Source: Diploptera punctata
Lineage: Eukaryota > Arthropoda > Insecta > Blattodea > Blaberidae
Direction: 5' to 3'
Assembly: GCA_030220185.1 (NCBI GenBank)
Contig: JASPKZ010007553.1
Span: 170,001 to 234,000 of the forward strand
Length of the DNA: 64,000 bases
Of this stretch, positions 29,681 through 39,962 are shown in pieces. A model generated the notes under the pieces. That model was not told the DNA's origin. It was given only the letters and a program-made list of their open reading frames with translations, and made no database searches. Position numbers and translations under genes: made by a program. Position 1 is the first letter of the stretch. Every line of letters begins with the position of its first letter.

Positions 29681-30220
29681 CCCCCCACGGGCTAGACCTT
29701 GTTGTGGTGGGTTGCAATTTTACTATAAACACAAATACTGAAAAATACATAAATATGAAACTGTTGAAATTTCAAATGATATGCGGAACTATACATAAAA
29801 CATTAAATAATAAAACAAGGAGAGATACTAGATTGAAGTTTTATAAAACATTGGCAATTCCTGCATTAATTTATAGGAGCGAAACTTGGGTAATGACCAA
29901 AACAGTACAAAGTAGAATACTAAGCGCAGAAATGAAATTCCTTAGAAGAACAAAAAGCTGCACAAGTCTGGATAGGATAAAGAATGAAGATATAAGAACA
30001 GAGTTAAATATATATCAATTGATTGATAAAATCAAAGAATGTAGAGAGAAATGGTTTACACATGTAGAAAGAATTAATGTAACAAGATTACCAAGAGCAG
30101 CATTCAACTACAAGCCAAGAGGTTCGAGAAATGTAGGAAGGTCATTGAAAAGATGGGCAGAACAACTGTGAGGCGGAACAGACAATTTTTGTCTAGTTCG
30201 TGAAGTGAAGAAGAAGAAAA
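29681..30220 (+). mobile_element. LINE-D 3' fragment with GC-rich 5' addition and TSD
   Basis: Open frame 29704-30171: VGCNFTINTNTEKYINMKLL, YRSETWVMTKTVQSRI, WFTHVERINVTRLPRAAFNY, GSRNVGRSLKRW; tail GAAGAAGAAGAAAAA. The insert opens with about 30 bp of non-coding-looking sequence, CCCCCCACGGGCTAGACC.., before the RT frame begins. TSD AGTTATGAAGAA (29669-29680) and AGTTGTGAAGAA (30221-30232), one mismatch. Confidence 0.85.
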
Positions 30221-30232
30221 AGTTGTGAAGAA

Positions 30233-30374
30233 TATGTGCGTAATATGCAGAGTGGAAATAAATTCATGATATTAAATTTGGAATAAGAGTAATTTTTATT
30301 TTAATTAAAAATATTTGATATTTTAAGGTAATATCGTGTCTTATCTTTAAGTAAATTGTTTATTTATTAATTTA
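30233..30374. other. Short AT-rich spacer
   Basis: Nothing recognised. Confidence 0.4.
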
Positions 30375-30826
30375 TTGCATTTATTTACTGTAGCAGTAAT
30401 AGCCCTGGTTACTCCTCAGGGAAGCATAGGTTCTTGATAGAAGCTCGCCAACTCCTTAATTTCATTCGAACTCATTCCTGTCTGTTCAGCTTCATCCCTG
30501 ATGGTATTACTCCATGTTGTCTTGCTCTTCGCCTTCTCAATCCTTGACGGTTCCAATCAAATGCCATTTTTTGTGATATTATTCTCTCTCATTAACACAT
30601 GACCAACCTATTTTCATTTACTAAATTTTATTTCTTTGCCAATTTCATTTTGATTTTTTTTTCAAAAGTTCTTTATTTGGTCACCATATACCCAATATAT
30701 TTCTCAGGCAACGATTAAAAAAAATTGAAATTTCTTTTCAATTTGTTTAGTAACCTTCCAAGATTCACAGCCGTATAATAAAATATTTACTGCAGACCTA
30801 TTATATAAAAACACATTATATATGGA
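30375..30826 (-). mobile_element. LINE fragment, another family
   Basis: Minus strand, frameshifted: YNRSAVNILLYGCESWKVTK, NENRLVMC, SRIEKAKSKTTWSNTIRDEA, NEIKELASIKN. C-terminal LINE ORF2 region with the LYGCESW block. Its 5' end abuts the next LINE-A copy. Confidence 0.65.
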
Positions 30827-31487
30827 AATGGACAGCAAATGAAAAAATTAGGAAAATCTTGAGGAAGTGTCTGAATTAAAACACCTAGGAACAATAATCA
30901 CAAACAGAAATGAGATGCACAAGGAAATTAAACATAGGCTCAATTCTGGAAATGGGTGTTATTATGCATTACAGAGACTCTTGACTTCCCAACTCCTTTC
31001 AAAAAACGTTAAACTGAAAATATACAAAACTATTATTCTACCAGTTATATTATATGGATGTGAAACATGGACTCTTACTTTAAGGGAGGAAAGGAGATTA
31101 CGAGTATTTAAGAATAAAGTTCTTAGGAAAATTGTTGGATAAAAGAGAGATGAACAGACAGGTGAATGGAGAAGACTGAATAACAGTGAATTACATGGTC
31201 TTTATAGGAAGTCAGATATAATGAGAACAGTTAAGTCTCGTAGACTGCATGGACAGGACATGTGGCACGAATGGGGAATGAAAGATGTGCATGGAAGCTT
31301 CTTGTAGGAAAACCAGAGGGAAAACGTTGGTAGACCAAGAATGAGGTGGGAGAATAACATTAATTATGATTTGAGGAAAGTATGTTATACAGGGAATGAT
31401 TGAAAACATTAACTCAGGATAGGGATGTATGGAGAGCTTATGTCCGCGCGGCCATGGTTCGATAGTGCCAGTGAGTTAGTTAGTTAT
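30827..31487 (+). mobile_element. LINE-A fragment, frameshifted
   Basis: SELKHLGTIITNRNEMHKEI at 30867, YGCETWTLTLREERRL to 31140, stop, then frameshifted KSRRLHGQDMW and GRPRMRWENN; end TTCGATAGTGCCAGTGAG(TTAG)n. Several small deletions near 31240 and 31330. Confidence 0.85.
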
Positions 31488-31611
31488 GGAAACAATAAAA
31501 TTTTGAAAACCGTGGTCGTGTTTAGACTTCAATTGAGAAATCCACCCAATATGGAGGCGAATAGGTCTGGAGTATAAGAAGCTAAAGTTATCCTTTGAAA
31601 ATAAAAATATA

Positions 31612-31684
31612 CGCCTAGACTGGGGTTTGAACCCAGGACCTTTGACTTTCTATATCAATGCTCTTCCATCTGAGCCACCTAGGC
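31612..31684 (-). tRNA. tRNA-like repeat related to 25338-25903
   Basis: Minus strand folds: acceptor GCCTAGG/TCTAGGC, D arm GCTC..GAGC, T arm with GGGTTCAAACCCC. The anticodon arm TTGAT/GTCAA has loop ATAGAAA, again AGA at the anticodon and no long variable arm. Flanked by TATAATTTGTCCATCATTAA, like the 25-kb units. Probable tRNA-derived repeat. Confidence 0.45.
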
Positions 31685-31764
31685 CTCCAATTTTTCTTTT
31701 CAAATATAATTTGTCCATCATTAAGATGTTTAAAAACGAATAATATTAACATTGAAAGAAGCAC

Positions 31765-31990
31765 AGTCTTGAGACTGGCAATTCTGTCCGCTGTCTGTTC
31801 ATCGCGGTGAACGTATAAATAGGACAGACAGCGGACAGAATTGCCAGTCTCAAGACAAACCTTGAGGATGCCAGACGCAGTCTTTGGCGAAACGTCGGGG
31901 AACTACAAGCCTCACGACCACGGGCTACAGCCCGAAAACCTTCATCAAGATCATCGTAGCAACTGCTCGTAGCATTTGGGGTTAGGGAAT
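31765..31990. mobile_element. Penelope-type unit, shortened left arm
   Basis: Left arm reduced to CTTGAGACTGGCAATTCTGTCC (31772-31793), then right arm from CGCGGTGAACGTATAAATAG through ..GTCGGGGAACTACAAGCC to AAAACCTTCATCAAGATC. Same family as 4153-4531. Confidence 0.6.
31859..31900 (+). ncRNA. Hammerhead-like motif in Penelope-type unit
   Basis: CC(C) stem I, TTGAGGA (CUGANGA with C3 to U), T, GCCAGA pairing with TCTTTGGC (one mismatch), GAAAC, GTC, GGGG. Same architecture as 7155-7195, but the C3 change makes activity less likely. Confidence 0.35.
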
Positions 31991-32399
31991 TAACTATGTG
32001 TAAGAGAAAAATACGCGTTTATATAATTTGTGCATCATTAAGATGTTTAAAAACGAATAATATTAACATTAAAGTTATCATGTTAATATTGAATGAAGAG
32101 ATATGACATGGCAGAGAGGAAACTACTTAAATATATGACACCTGGAATATTCTCATTGCGATTCGTGACTTCCTAAGTGCCTGTGCAATGTTTCAACTGT
32201 TTAATTAAATAATAACTCTGAACCATGGGCATGACTCTCGCATCTGTACAATGAAAAGGGTGGATAAGCTTCTTTGCATATTTATTTCCTCTCTACATAT
32301 CTAACACATAATTTAGAGGTCAAATTATGGAGGCCCATATTCTATATGACTCTACACCTTTTAATTATTTAAGGCCAATTTACGTTTAAATTAATTGGG
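31991..32399. repeat. About 55-bp direct repeat, then unassigned
   Basis: 32022-32078 (TCATTAAGATGTTTAAAAAC, GAATAATATTAACATT) repeats 31701-31757 on the other side of the Penelope-type unit. The rest is AT-rich. Confidence 0.5.
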
Positions 32400-32663
32400 T
32401 TCTTAAAAGTTATGTTTTAATTATATTAACAATTAGTATTAAAGCTATATTTTAAATTAACCCAATAATTGCCCATGTTTCCTGTAACATACATCAATTG
32501 TTTCGATTTATTTAGTATTATTAATGAAACAGAAGAAAACGAACGAGTAGTAATAACTTAAAATAATGTGTGTCGAATTACACAATAAACCTAATAATAA
32601 CAGCCATGCGTGATTTTGTTTTCAGTGCGGTCCGCCACATTTAAATAACTGGCACGTGACATT
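32400..32663. repeat. Repeat X, copy 1 (part)
   Basis: An AT-rich repeat ending TGCGGTCCGCCACATTTAAA (32631-32645), also found reversed at 58040-58220 and at 47925-48290. Family unknown; interrupted by LINE-D at 32664. Confidence 0.5.
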
Positions 32664-33265
32664 TATTGGAACTCAGCATAAAATGACAAAAAATTGTAAT
32701 TGGAGCAAACATAATTGAACAACTAACTTGTTTCAATTATCTGGGATGCATGATATCGTACCAGCAAAATTTGGACATGGAGAAGAAATTAGGGAAATTT
32801 CAACAGATATGTGGTTCAATAAGAAGATATTTGAGAAATAAGACCACAAGGGAACATCAATTAAAATTTTACAAAACAGTAGCCGTTCCAACATTAACAT
32901 ACGGGTCTGAGACTTGGCCTTTAACGATCTCTGATAAAAATAAAATTGAGACAATAGAAATGAGATTTCTCAGATCAGTTGCAGGTGTATCTCTAAGAGA
33001 TCAAAAGAGAAGTCAAGATATCAGAGATGAACTACAAATATATAATATAAACGAGAGAATACACACAAATAAGCGTAATTGGTTTGAACATATACAGAGA
33101 ATGCCAAATAATCGTTTATCAAAACAGCTGCTTCATTATAGGCCTCTAGGCCGAAGAAATGTAGGAAGACCAAAACGTCGTTGGAAGGACGACCTGCGCC
33201 TGCGGCATGTAGTGCGCCGGGGAGCGGAACGGGCCAAGAGGCCCATACCTTGAAGATGATGATGA
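32664..33265 (+). mobile_element. LINE-D 3' fragment, long open frame
   Basis: Open frame 32750-33253 (167 codons): FQQICGSIRRYLRNKTTREH, TLTYGSETWPLTISDKNK, MRFLRSVAGVSLRDQKR, WFEHIQRMPNNRLSKQLL, GRRNVGRPKRRWKDDLR; then a (GAT)n tail. TSD TGGCACGTGACATT (32650-32663) and TGGCACGAGAAATT (33266-33279), two mismatches. Catalytic RT boxes lie 5' of the truncation. Confidence 0.85.
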
Positions 33266-33279
33266 TGGCACGAGAAATT

Positions 33280-33615
33280 AGTGTTTTGCCAATTAAAGAG
33301 TCAGGATTCTTAAAATTAAGGCAATATTAACAATAATCTCCGCTATTATGGTCCATAACGGGGGCTGGGTTCGATTCTTAGTGAGGCGAGGTAGAACTAT
33401 TTAAATATCCAATTTTGGTCTGGATTTGTCCCCCTTATATTGTCTGTACTGTGCTCTCTGTGGTGGTGACCTCGTCCTATTGAATATGGCATGGATTTTT
33501 GTGTACTAAAAGTGAAGATTACAACTTAGAATAATTAGGAATAAGATTTATGACGGACTTTTATCTTGCTTCCACATACAAAAAAATTAATATTATATAG
33601 TATACTATCAATGTT
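33280..33615. other. No gene; tRNA-like head at 33345-33400
   Basis: CCATAACGGGGGCTGGGTTC with GGGTTCGATTCTT is a B-box-like site followed by a short SINE-like body (GGTGGTGACCTCGTCC). Weak. Confidence 0.35.
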
Positions 33616-33616
33616 G

Positions 33617-33910
33617 TATCAGCCCCAGTGGCATGTTCCTTGCCTCTAGTCCCGAGGGTCGCAGGTTCAAACCCGAAGGTCCGATGGATTTTTTAGAATG
33701 GCAAAAATCCGAGGGACAAGTCCTCCGGAAGGAACTTTAAGCTTTGGATTCCGAGTCAGAAGATTTTCGGACTTGTAAAAGAACCTCAAGCCTAAATTAG
33801 TGCCTCTGAGCAAAATTTAACCAGGTTTTCCCATCCAATTATTACCTGAGTTGCCTATAGATGTCTCATTGGGACGATATGCTGGGAACATGTCATTTAC
33901 TGACATCAAT
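33617..33910 (+). mobile_element. SINE-4, tRNA-like
   Basis: Head CAGCCCCAGTGGCATGTTCC and B box GGTTCAAACCC about 45 bp later; body GGGACAAGTCCTCCGGAAGG, TTCCGAGTCAGAAGATTTTC, ATGTCTCATTGGGACGATAT. No second copy in this window. Confidence 0.55.
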
Positions 33911-33974
33911 ATGGAAATACGTATAAATAAATTAGATTGGCCAAGAAACTCCCGTTAGGTGCATAGGGGGTATA

Positions 33975-34948
33975 CAGGGTGTAGCAAAAAAATACCGACA
34001 ACGGAGGTGAGATGGTATATTGGGATATGTTCTTCTTCTTCCTTCTTCTTCCTTCCTTCCAAGTATTAGGCCAAGGCCTGTTACGATCCTATAGAAAATT
34101 TTCCCTCCAACTTCCGGGAAATTCTCGTATAAGATTTGAAAGCATAATAATAGTCCCTTCGATTGGTTGCTGGCCAAAGGAAGGCAAGACCAGTGATGGG
34201 GCTGCCATCTTATAGCCTCTGGTCAAGCTTTTCTGGAGAAGAAAAGAAAATAAAGGAAAGAAGAAATGGAAGATAGGAAAGACTCCCTAGCCCTCGGATG
34301 CCATAATAGCGTCGGGGTCGAAAAAACAAGAATTAACCAAGAGAGGTTAGATAGTAAAGTTAAAAGAGTGCAAAACACAAGTAAGTGGAAGAAATGTTTT
34401 GCTCAGCTTGGGCACCTTGTGGTCGCCATCCACATATCCCCTAGATGAGGACCCTTTAATAAGGTACCAATGTCCGGAATTGATGCGTCTTCACACTATG
34501 AGTAGCTAACTTCTCAAGAGTTCCCTTAGTTGGATTTCAAGACTCAATATTTGACAATACTGTTACAGTCACATCAAGTTTTCAAAATATCTAGCTCCCA
34601 TCTCATTGCAGAGCGTACATCGGCGGTGCACTGATTGGCGCACACGTTCAAATATGCATGGCCTCGTATGAATTATTACTGTAGCAGCGTGGATTCGGAC
34701 TATAAGATCCATATGTGACTGTACTGGAGTCTGATAAACAGACTGTTTCATGTCGCCCCACACGAAGTAGTCGAGAGGGTTATGATCAGGTGATTTCGGA
34801 GTAAGTCCTTCGAACTAACACTGATCTAAAGACATAATTAACTAGTCATTGTGTGAAAACTCATCATTTCCGGACATTGGTAAAACGATCAACATATCTC
34901 AATATACAACCTCACCTCCGTTGTCTGTGTTTTCTTCAACGCCCTGTA
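33975..34948 (-). mobile_element. Tc1/mariner element, defective, with insertion
   Basis: Terminal inverted repeats of more than 100 bp: CAGGGTGTAG..ACAACGGAGGTGAGATGG on the left and the complement of ..AACCTCACCTCCGTTGTCTG on the right, at TA sites. Minus strand 34820-34569 encodes the transposase C-terminus: LTPKSPDHNPLDYFVWGDMK (the third catalytic block), PVQSHMDLIVRI, CIFERVRQSVHRRC. The first two catalytic residues are deleted. The left TIR is interrupted by 34030-34462; it resumes at ACCAATGTCCGGAATTGATG. Confidence 0.75.
34030..34462 (-). mobile_element. LINE 3' tail plus unclassified sequence inside the Tc1/mariner TIR
   Basis: 34029-34110 is the reverse complement of the LINE end at 59305-59375 (GGAGGGAAAATTTTCTATAG, GCCTTGGCCTAATACTTGGA) with a GAAGAA tail. 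34111-34462 is not assigned (GGATGCCATAATAGCGTCGG). Confidence 0.55.
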
Positions 34949-35194
34949 GCATACATACGTAGGTTACATCTAGGTTTCAATATTAACTTTTACTACATAA
35001 AATTATATGCATTTTTATGTGTTAAAATAGACCTATTAGCATTTAGGATAGCATAACGAGCAATAAGACTTGTCTTTTGTTTTGGTTCCACATACAAACA
35101 ATTCAATAATGTATGATACTGTACTGGAAACCTAACTTTTCGTACATAAAAAATCCGTGTTCTATTACTGACCAAAGGGTGAAAAATAAAGTGT
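34949..35194. other. No gene or repeat recognised
   Basis: AT-rich spacer. Confidence 0.4.
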
Positions 35195-36630
35195 AATCTA
35201 ATATATAAAAATCAATGTTTGTTTGTTTGTTCGTATTCTATGCGCGGCCATACTGTTGATGCGATTTTGATGGTTTTTTTTTGCAAAATGTTCAGGAAAT
35301 TCCCGGGATGAACATAGGATATAAGAGAGTTGTGTTATTCAATCCCTTCACCCCTAAAAATCACCCTTTGTAGTGAAAAACATGAAATAAAGTCCCTATT
35401 TTGACGCTTAAATGGCTTACGCTGCCTAAACCATAACAAATAGGCATACACCAAATTAATGTACACAGAATTGAATATCTAAAAAAAAAACTCTACAAAA
35501 ATGTCCGCGACAGCATATGTCTATATTTTATGTATAACTCACAATAACCATTTTTGTCTTTCATTGATGCCAAGAAGATTTGGATAAGTAGATTCCGGGC
35601 AATTGTACTGGACAATAAAATTTTGGAGCAGGTGAATTGTTTCACATATCTAGGATGCAATATCTCATATGAAGAAGAAAAAGATGTAAATGCAAAAATA
35701 TCTACATTTTTAAGAATTTTAGGGTTAATAAATTCTATCTTCAAGCCACAGTTAGTCCAAAAGCATTCTAGACTGAAAGTGTATAAAACACTGGCTCTTC
35801 CAACTCTTTTGTATGGTAGCGAAGTATGGACGTTGAAACAGAAGGATATACAGAGACTTAGATCTACTGAAATGAGATATCTTCGGAGGACTGCAGGATA
35901 CACACTACTAGATCGCAAAAAAAAAAAAAATGAAGACATCTTGGAAGAATTACACATGGAATCTTTAGAAAACAAAATTTCTGATTACAAGTCAAGATGG
36001 ATGCAACATGTTCATCGAATGGAAGATCACAGAATACCCAAACAAATGTTAAGATATCAACCTGCAGGAAGAAGAAGACCAGGACGTCCACTCAAAAGAC
36101 TTTTGGATGGTGTTTCTCTTGAGGCCGAAACAGGTCAACAAATGGCCTAAATTCGTGAATGTACTATGATGATGATGATGATGATTCCGGGCAAGAGTGC
36201 TCTGCCATACCGTTCACCGAGTGAGATGAGGCTTTTTGAAAAATGTTCAGGAGATTCCGAGGATGAACATAGGCTATAAGAGAGTTGTAATACTCAACCC
36301 CTTCACCCCTAAAAATCACCTTTTTTAGTGAAAAAGTTAAATAAAGTCCCTATTTTGACGCTTAAATGGCTTACGCTGCCTAAACCATAACAAATACACC
36401 AAATTAATGTACACAGAATTGAACATATTAAAAAATTCTGCAAAAAAAGTCCCCGACATCATATGTTTATCTTCTACGGATAACTCACAATAACCATTTT
36501 TGTCTTTCATTGAAGAGAAGAAAATCGGGATAAGCAGATTCCCGGGCAAGTATAACAGCACACTGCTGGTGGTAAAATCACATTAAGATTTATTTAGAGC
36601 TAGCAGGGCACGCCGGGTATTAGGTAGTAA
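35195..36630 (+). mobile_element. Helitron-like non-autonomous element with internal duplication
   Basis: Begins near TCTAATATATAAAAATCAAT followed by GTTTGTTTGTTTG, a common insect Helitron 5' start (TC). Ends near GAGCTAGCAGGGCACGCCGG plus GTATTAGGTAGT. About 300 bp (35285-35602) is repeated at 36235-36555 (AACATAGGATATAAGAGAGT, CACAATAACCATTTTTGTC). No Rep/helicase coding. Carries a LINE-B insertion. The CTRR 3' terminus is not exact, so the class call is moderate. Confidence 0.5.
35603..36183 (+). mobile_element. LINE-B 3' fragment, open for 198 codons, with TSD
   Basis: Open frame 35554-36150 begins in flanking DNA; LINE-B proper reads VLDNKILEQVNCFTYLGCNI, LPTLLYGSEVWTLKQK, a 13-A run within codons near 35918-35930, WMQHVHRMEDHRIPKQML, GRRRPGRPLKRLLDG, then (ATG)n. 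Perfect 11-bp TSD ATTCCGGGCAA (35592-35602 and 36184-36194). Confidence 0.9.
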
Positions 36631-36659
36631 AATATATATTTTTTTATTCACTGCCATCA

Positions 36660-36990
36660 CGTTGTCATTTCGACATTTTGGTATTCTCTCCTGGCATGGT
36701 GTTATTGTAATCCACTTCTGAGGTTGGAGCACCTGGAAGGCGGAGTTACGCTGCCACGATTATATATGATAGGTGATGATAGTAATGATGAGCCAGGAGA
36801 GGCCTTAATCCTAAACTTAATTAATATGAATGATGATGATAATGATGGATTGGGCCTTAAAGTTTCCTCTCATTTATCTTACAGGTGAGAAAAAACCCCG
36901 AGAAAAAAAAACATCACCCAGGAAACTTGTCCCGACCGGGGATCGAGCCCGGGCCCGCTGAGTGACAAGGTAGCAAGCTACCTCGAGGTA
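36660..36990 (-). mobile_element. SINE-1 with third 3' module
   Basis: Minus strand: head with B box GGGCTCGATCCCCGG (about 36937-36951), body with TAAGATAAATGAGAGGAAAC, then GATGATAAT-rich spacer, then 3' module GCAGCGTAACTCCGCCTTCC, CACCATGCCAGGAGAGAATA, AAAATGTCG. Pairs with 6419-6670. Confidence 0.75.
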
Positions 36991-37360
36991 AAATTACGTA
37001 CCTTGATTTGCAATCTCCTTGACTGTTAAAATAATTAATGATTAAGATTAGAAAGGAAAACAACTTATCCAAAATTGTTTTTCTCTCTCCAATTTTCAGA
37101 ATATAGCCTTCTTTTAAGACGCAATTGGTAAAATTCTGATAGAATTATTGATATACGCGTGAAATAATTACAGAAAAAGTCATATTGCTCAAATAACTCA
37201 ATAATGGAGAGGAATAAATATTTGAGGTTGCAATATGGCAGTACATTAAGAATTTGAGATCCAGTCTCTTTGTAAATTGTTATATTGCCGTTGAAGTTTC
37301 TTCATTTACGATGTCTTATTTGGCCTATTTTGTTACAATAATTAATTATTATCCATCCAA
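36991..37360. other. No gene or repeat recognised
   Basis: AT-rich spacer. Confidence 0.4.
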
Positions 37361-37371
37361 AAGGAACATTT

Positions 37372-37509
37372 CTTCTTCTTCTACTTCTTCTTCTGCACTT
37401 CCGGATTAGGCATTAGTTGCCTGTTCCGACGCCACTAATAGATCTACGACCATCTCTTCCGAGGACTTCCGACATCTCTTCTTCCTCTCGGAAAATAATG
37501 TAAGATTTT
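37372..37509 (-). mobile_element. 138-bp LINE tail insertion with TSD
   Basis: Minus strand: a basic tail (EEEMSEVLGRDGRRSISGVG) and a GAAGAAGAAG-type tail. Perfect 11-bp TSD AAGGAACATTT (37361-37371 and 37510-37520). One of the shortest provable LINE insertions here. Confidence 0.75.
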
Positions 37510-37520
37510 AAGGAACATTT

Positions 37521-37818
37521 CCTGCTGATAAATTTAGATGTTTGATAGATTCTATATATTTAGAATGGAATTTCTAAACCAAGTAGGTGCCAAAATTATA
37601 CAATTAATTTATGTAGAAAAACTGTTTGGGGTTTTTTATTGTGCAGGACGTAACCCTACATGCAGCATGATCTATCGACAGGAATATGGACTACATTTGG
37701 AGACCTGGTACGCCTAGTTATTCGGTATTGGCATACATTCTCCATACGTAACTTATTTTATAAAATCCATGAAAAAACACACAGCAGATTTAGAACTTCC
37801 ATACTACAAATAATAATA

Positions 37819-37860
<42 letters not shown>

Positions 37861-37949
37861 TTTTTATTACAGTGTTGATGAATCTTAAAGTATGAACCCA
37901 GTTTATTACATTTTTGCAAGTAATCGTGAATTTACATTACATTTGTGAC
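37521..37949. other. No gene; (AT)n at 37827-37856
   Basis: Only the TA microsatellite is notable. Confidence 0.5.
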
Positions 37950-38205
37950 CAGTCTCATGGGCTAGCTTTCAGACTACAGTTCACGAGATTCCAGGTTCGA
38001 TTCCCGGTCAAACCATAGGCATTTTCCTATGGTTGCTCATGGTCCGAAATATAGGTTCAGAACTCTCTGGCCCTTCGTTATCATTTATCACCCATCATAT
38101 CATTGGGGTGACGAAACTCCGTCTACCAGGTGCTCCTACCTAAGAAATGGGTTACAATTCCGCCAATGCCAAGGGAGAAAGTCAGAAATGTCATAAAAGA
38201 TAACC
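37950..38205 (+). mobile_element. SINE with different tRNA-like head and the third SINE-1 3' module
   Basis: Head GGGCTAGCTTTCAGACTACA with B box AGGTTCGATTCCCGG (37993-38007), unlike the SINE-1 head. Its body (TAGGCATTTTCCTATGGTTG) is unique. The end, GGGGTGACGAAACTCCGTCT, ACCAGGTGCTCC, GGGTTACAATTCCGCCAATG, is a diverged copy of the 3' module of 6580-6670 and 36660-36770. Confidence 0.65.
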
Positions 38206-38796
38206 TGGCACCTTTAGACAAAAACAAATGAAATATGTAGAAAAAATGAAGTTATCGATTTTGAATTGCTCAGTGATAGCTAGAATTGAAGTGAAATAGT
38301 AAAATATGTTAAAATCGAGTACTGACTTGCTCTAAGACAGATAACTTACCAACAGCTGTGTTTAGAGCGGTGAACCTGGGAAATTAGTGATTTGGATCTT
38401 GAAAGACCGTTGCGGATAAGAACACGACGTTTTGATTCGCTTGCTTTCTTCCATTTCCTCTGAGCTGCTTCAATTCTTGAGAGGATTTCAACATTTCAAC
38501 GAGTAATAAAACGTCACAGTTTCTATAGCAACAACAAAACAAAGTAGCATCGGAAAACATGAATATGAAACAAATGAGCCCGCCATCTATTATACTTAAT
38601 ACTTTGTTATGCAAATGTAATAGTTGTGCGCAGGCAAAATAATTCTCATACCTGCTGTGGTGTCCATAACGCCACCCAACCGAGAAGCGAGAAATACATT
38701 ATCTCCCAGATGAGTTACCTTAACAGAGCAATAAAAGGAAATAATACAACTTGGAAAAGAAAGCCGACATGTGTGTAATACATTATCGAATGAATA

Positions 38797-38837
<41 letters not shown>

Positions 38838-38933
38838 TTATTTATTTATTTATATATATGAGACAAGAAATGTATATACAGTATTTATAATAATAACTGG
38901 AAAGCGCACTAACGTGCATATATTTAATGCTTT
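38206..38933. other. No gene; (AT)n and TTTA repeats at 38800-38856
   Basis: TA repeats at about 38803-38832 pass into (TTTA)n. Nothing else recognised. Confidence 0.45.
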
Positions 38934-38943
38934 ATTTACAACT

Positions 38944-39398
38944 ACAAAAGAAACTAAAATGAACATTTATAAGAGCATAATACAGAATATTTTGTCATAT
39001 GGAAGTTAAACTTGGCCATTGCCGGAATTACAAAAGAATAACATTAGAACAGCTGAATTTGATTATTTTAGAAGAAGCCTCCAAAATACAAAACATGATA
39101 AAATAAGAAATGAATTCCTTTGGAGAGAAATGAATGCCACCATATCTGTTGTTAAGAGGATTGAAAATCAAACGCTTAAATGGTATAACCCTGTACAAAG
39201 AATGGAAAATGAAAGATGGGAAAAAAATATATACCAATGGTCATCCCCTGGAAGAAATAAACGTGGCAGACCAAGATGGAAATGGAAAACCTATAATGGA
39301 TGATAGGAATTTGGAAGGAGGAGATTGGAATGAAAGAGGTAAATGGAACTGAAGACGGCAAACCTATAAGTAGGGGAAAGCCGAAGAAGAAGAAGAAG
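38944..39398 (+). mobile_element. LINE 3' fragment with TSD
   Basis: Encodes SIIQNILSYGS-like start, MPELQKNNIRTAEFDYFRRS, LKWYNPVQRMENERWEKNIY, GRNKRGRPRWKWK; tail GAAGAAGAAGAAG. Perfect 10-bp TSD ATTTACAACT (38934-38943 and 39399-39408). Confidence 0.85.
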
Positions 39399-39427
39399 AT
39401 TTACAACTGCCATAATGGATGATATGC

Positions 39428-39937
39428 TATTATGCATTACACAACTCCTTTAAAAAAACGTTAAACTGAAAATATATAAAACTGTTATTCTACCAGTTAC
39501 ATTATATGGATGCGAAACATGGACTCTAACTTTTAGGGAGGAAAGGAGATTACGAATATTTGAGAATAAAGTTCTTAGGAAGATTTTTGGACCAAAGAGA
39601 GATGAAGAAATCTACATAACAGTTAACTACATGGTCTTTATAGGAAGCCAGATATAATAAGAACAGTTAAGTCACGTAGACTGCGATGGGCAGGACATGT
39701 GGCACGAATGGGGAACAAAAGACGTGCATGGAAGCTTCTTGTAGGAAAACCGGAGGGAAAACGTCCGGTTGGTAGACCAAGAATGAGGTGGGAGAACATT
39801 ATTAACTATGATTTGAGGGAAGTAGATTATACAGGGAATGATTGGAAAAAATTAGCTCAAGATAGGGATGTATGTAGAGCTTATGTCCGCGCGCCCATGA
39901 ACCTACGGGTTCGATAGTGCCAGTGAGTTAGTTAGTT
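39428..39937 (+). mobile_element. LINE-A 3' fragment with TSD
   Basis: YGCETWTLTFREERRL, a short deletion after GPKRDE, RLRWAGHVARMGNKRRAWKL, GKRPVGRPRMRW, VDYTGNDWKKLAQDRD, end TTCGATAGTGCCAGTGAG(TTAG)n. TSD of 16 bp ATAATGGATGATATGC (39412-39427) and ATAATGGATGAAATGC (39938-39953), one mismatch. Sits 3 bp from the preceding LINE's TSD. Confidence 0.9.
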
Positions 39938-39962
39938 ATAATGGATGAAATGCAAAATTTAA

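Noticed and set aside
35493..35975. 160-codon minus-strand ORF
   Set aside because: Antisense of LINE-B and Helitron-like sequence.
38800..38856. Promoter TATA region
   Set aside because: Long TA/TTTA microsatellite with no gene downstream; no support for promoter function.
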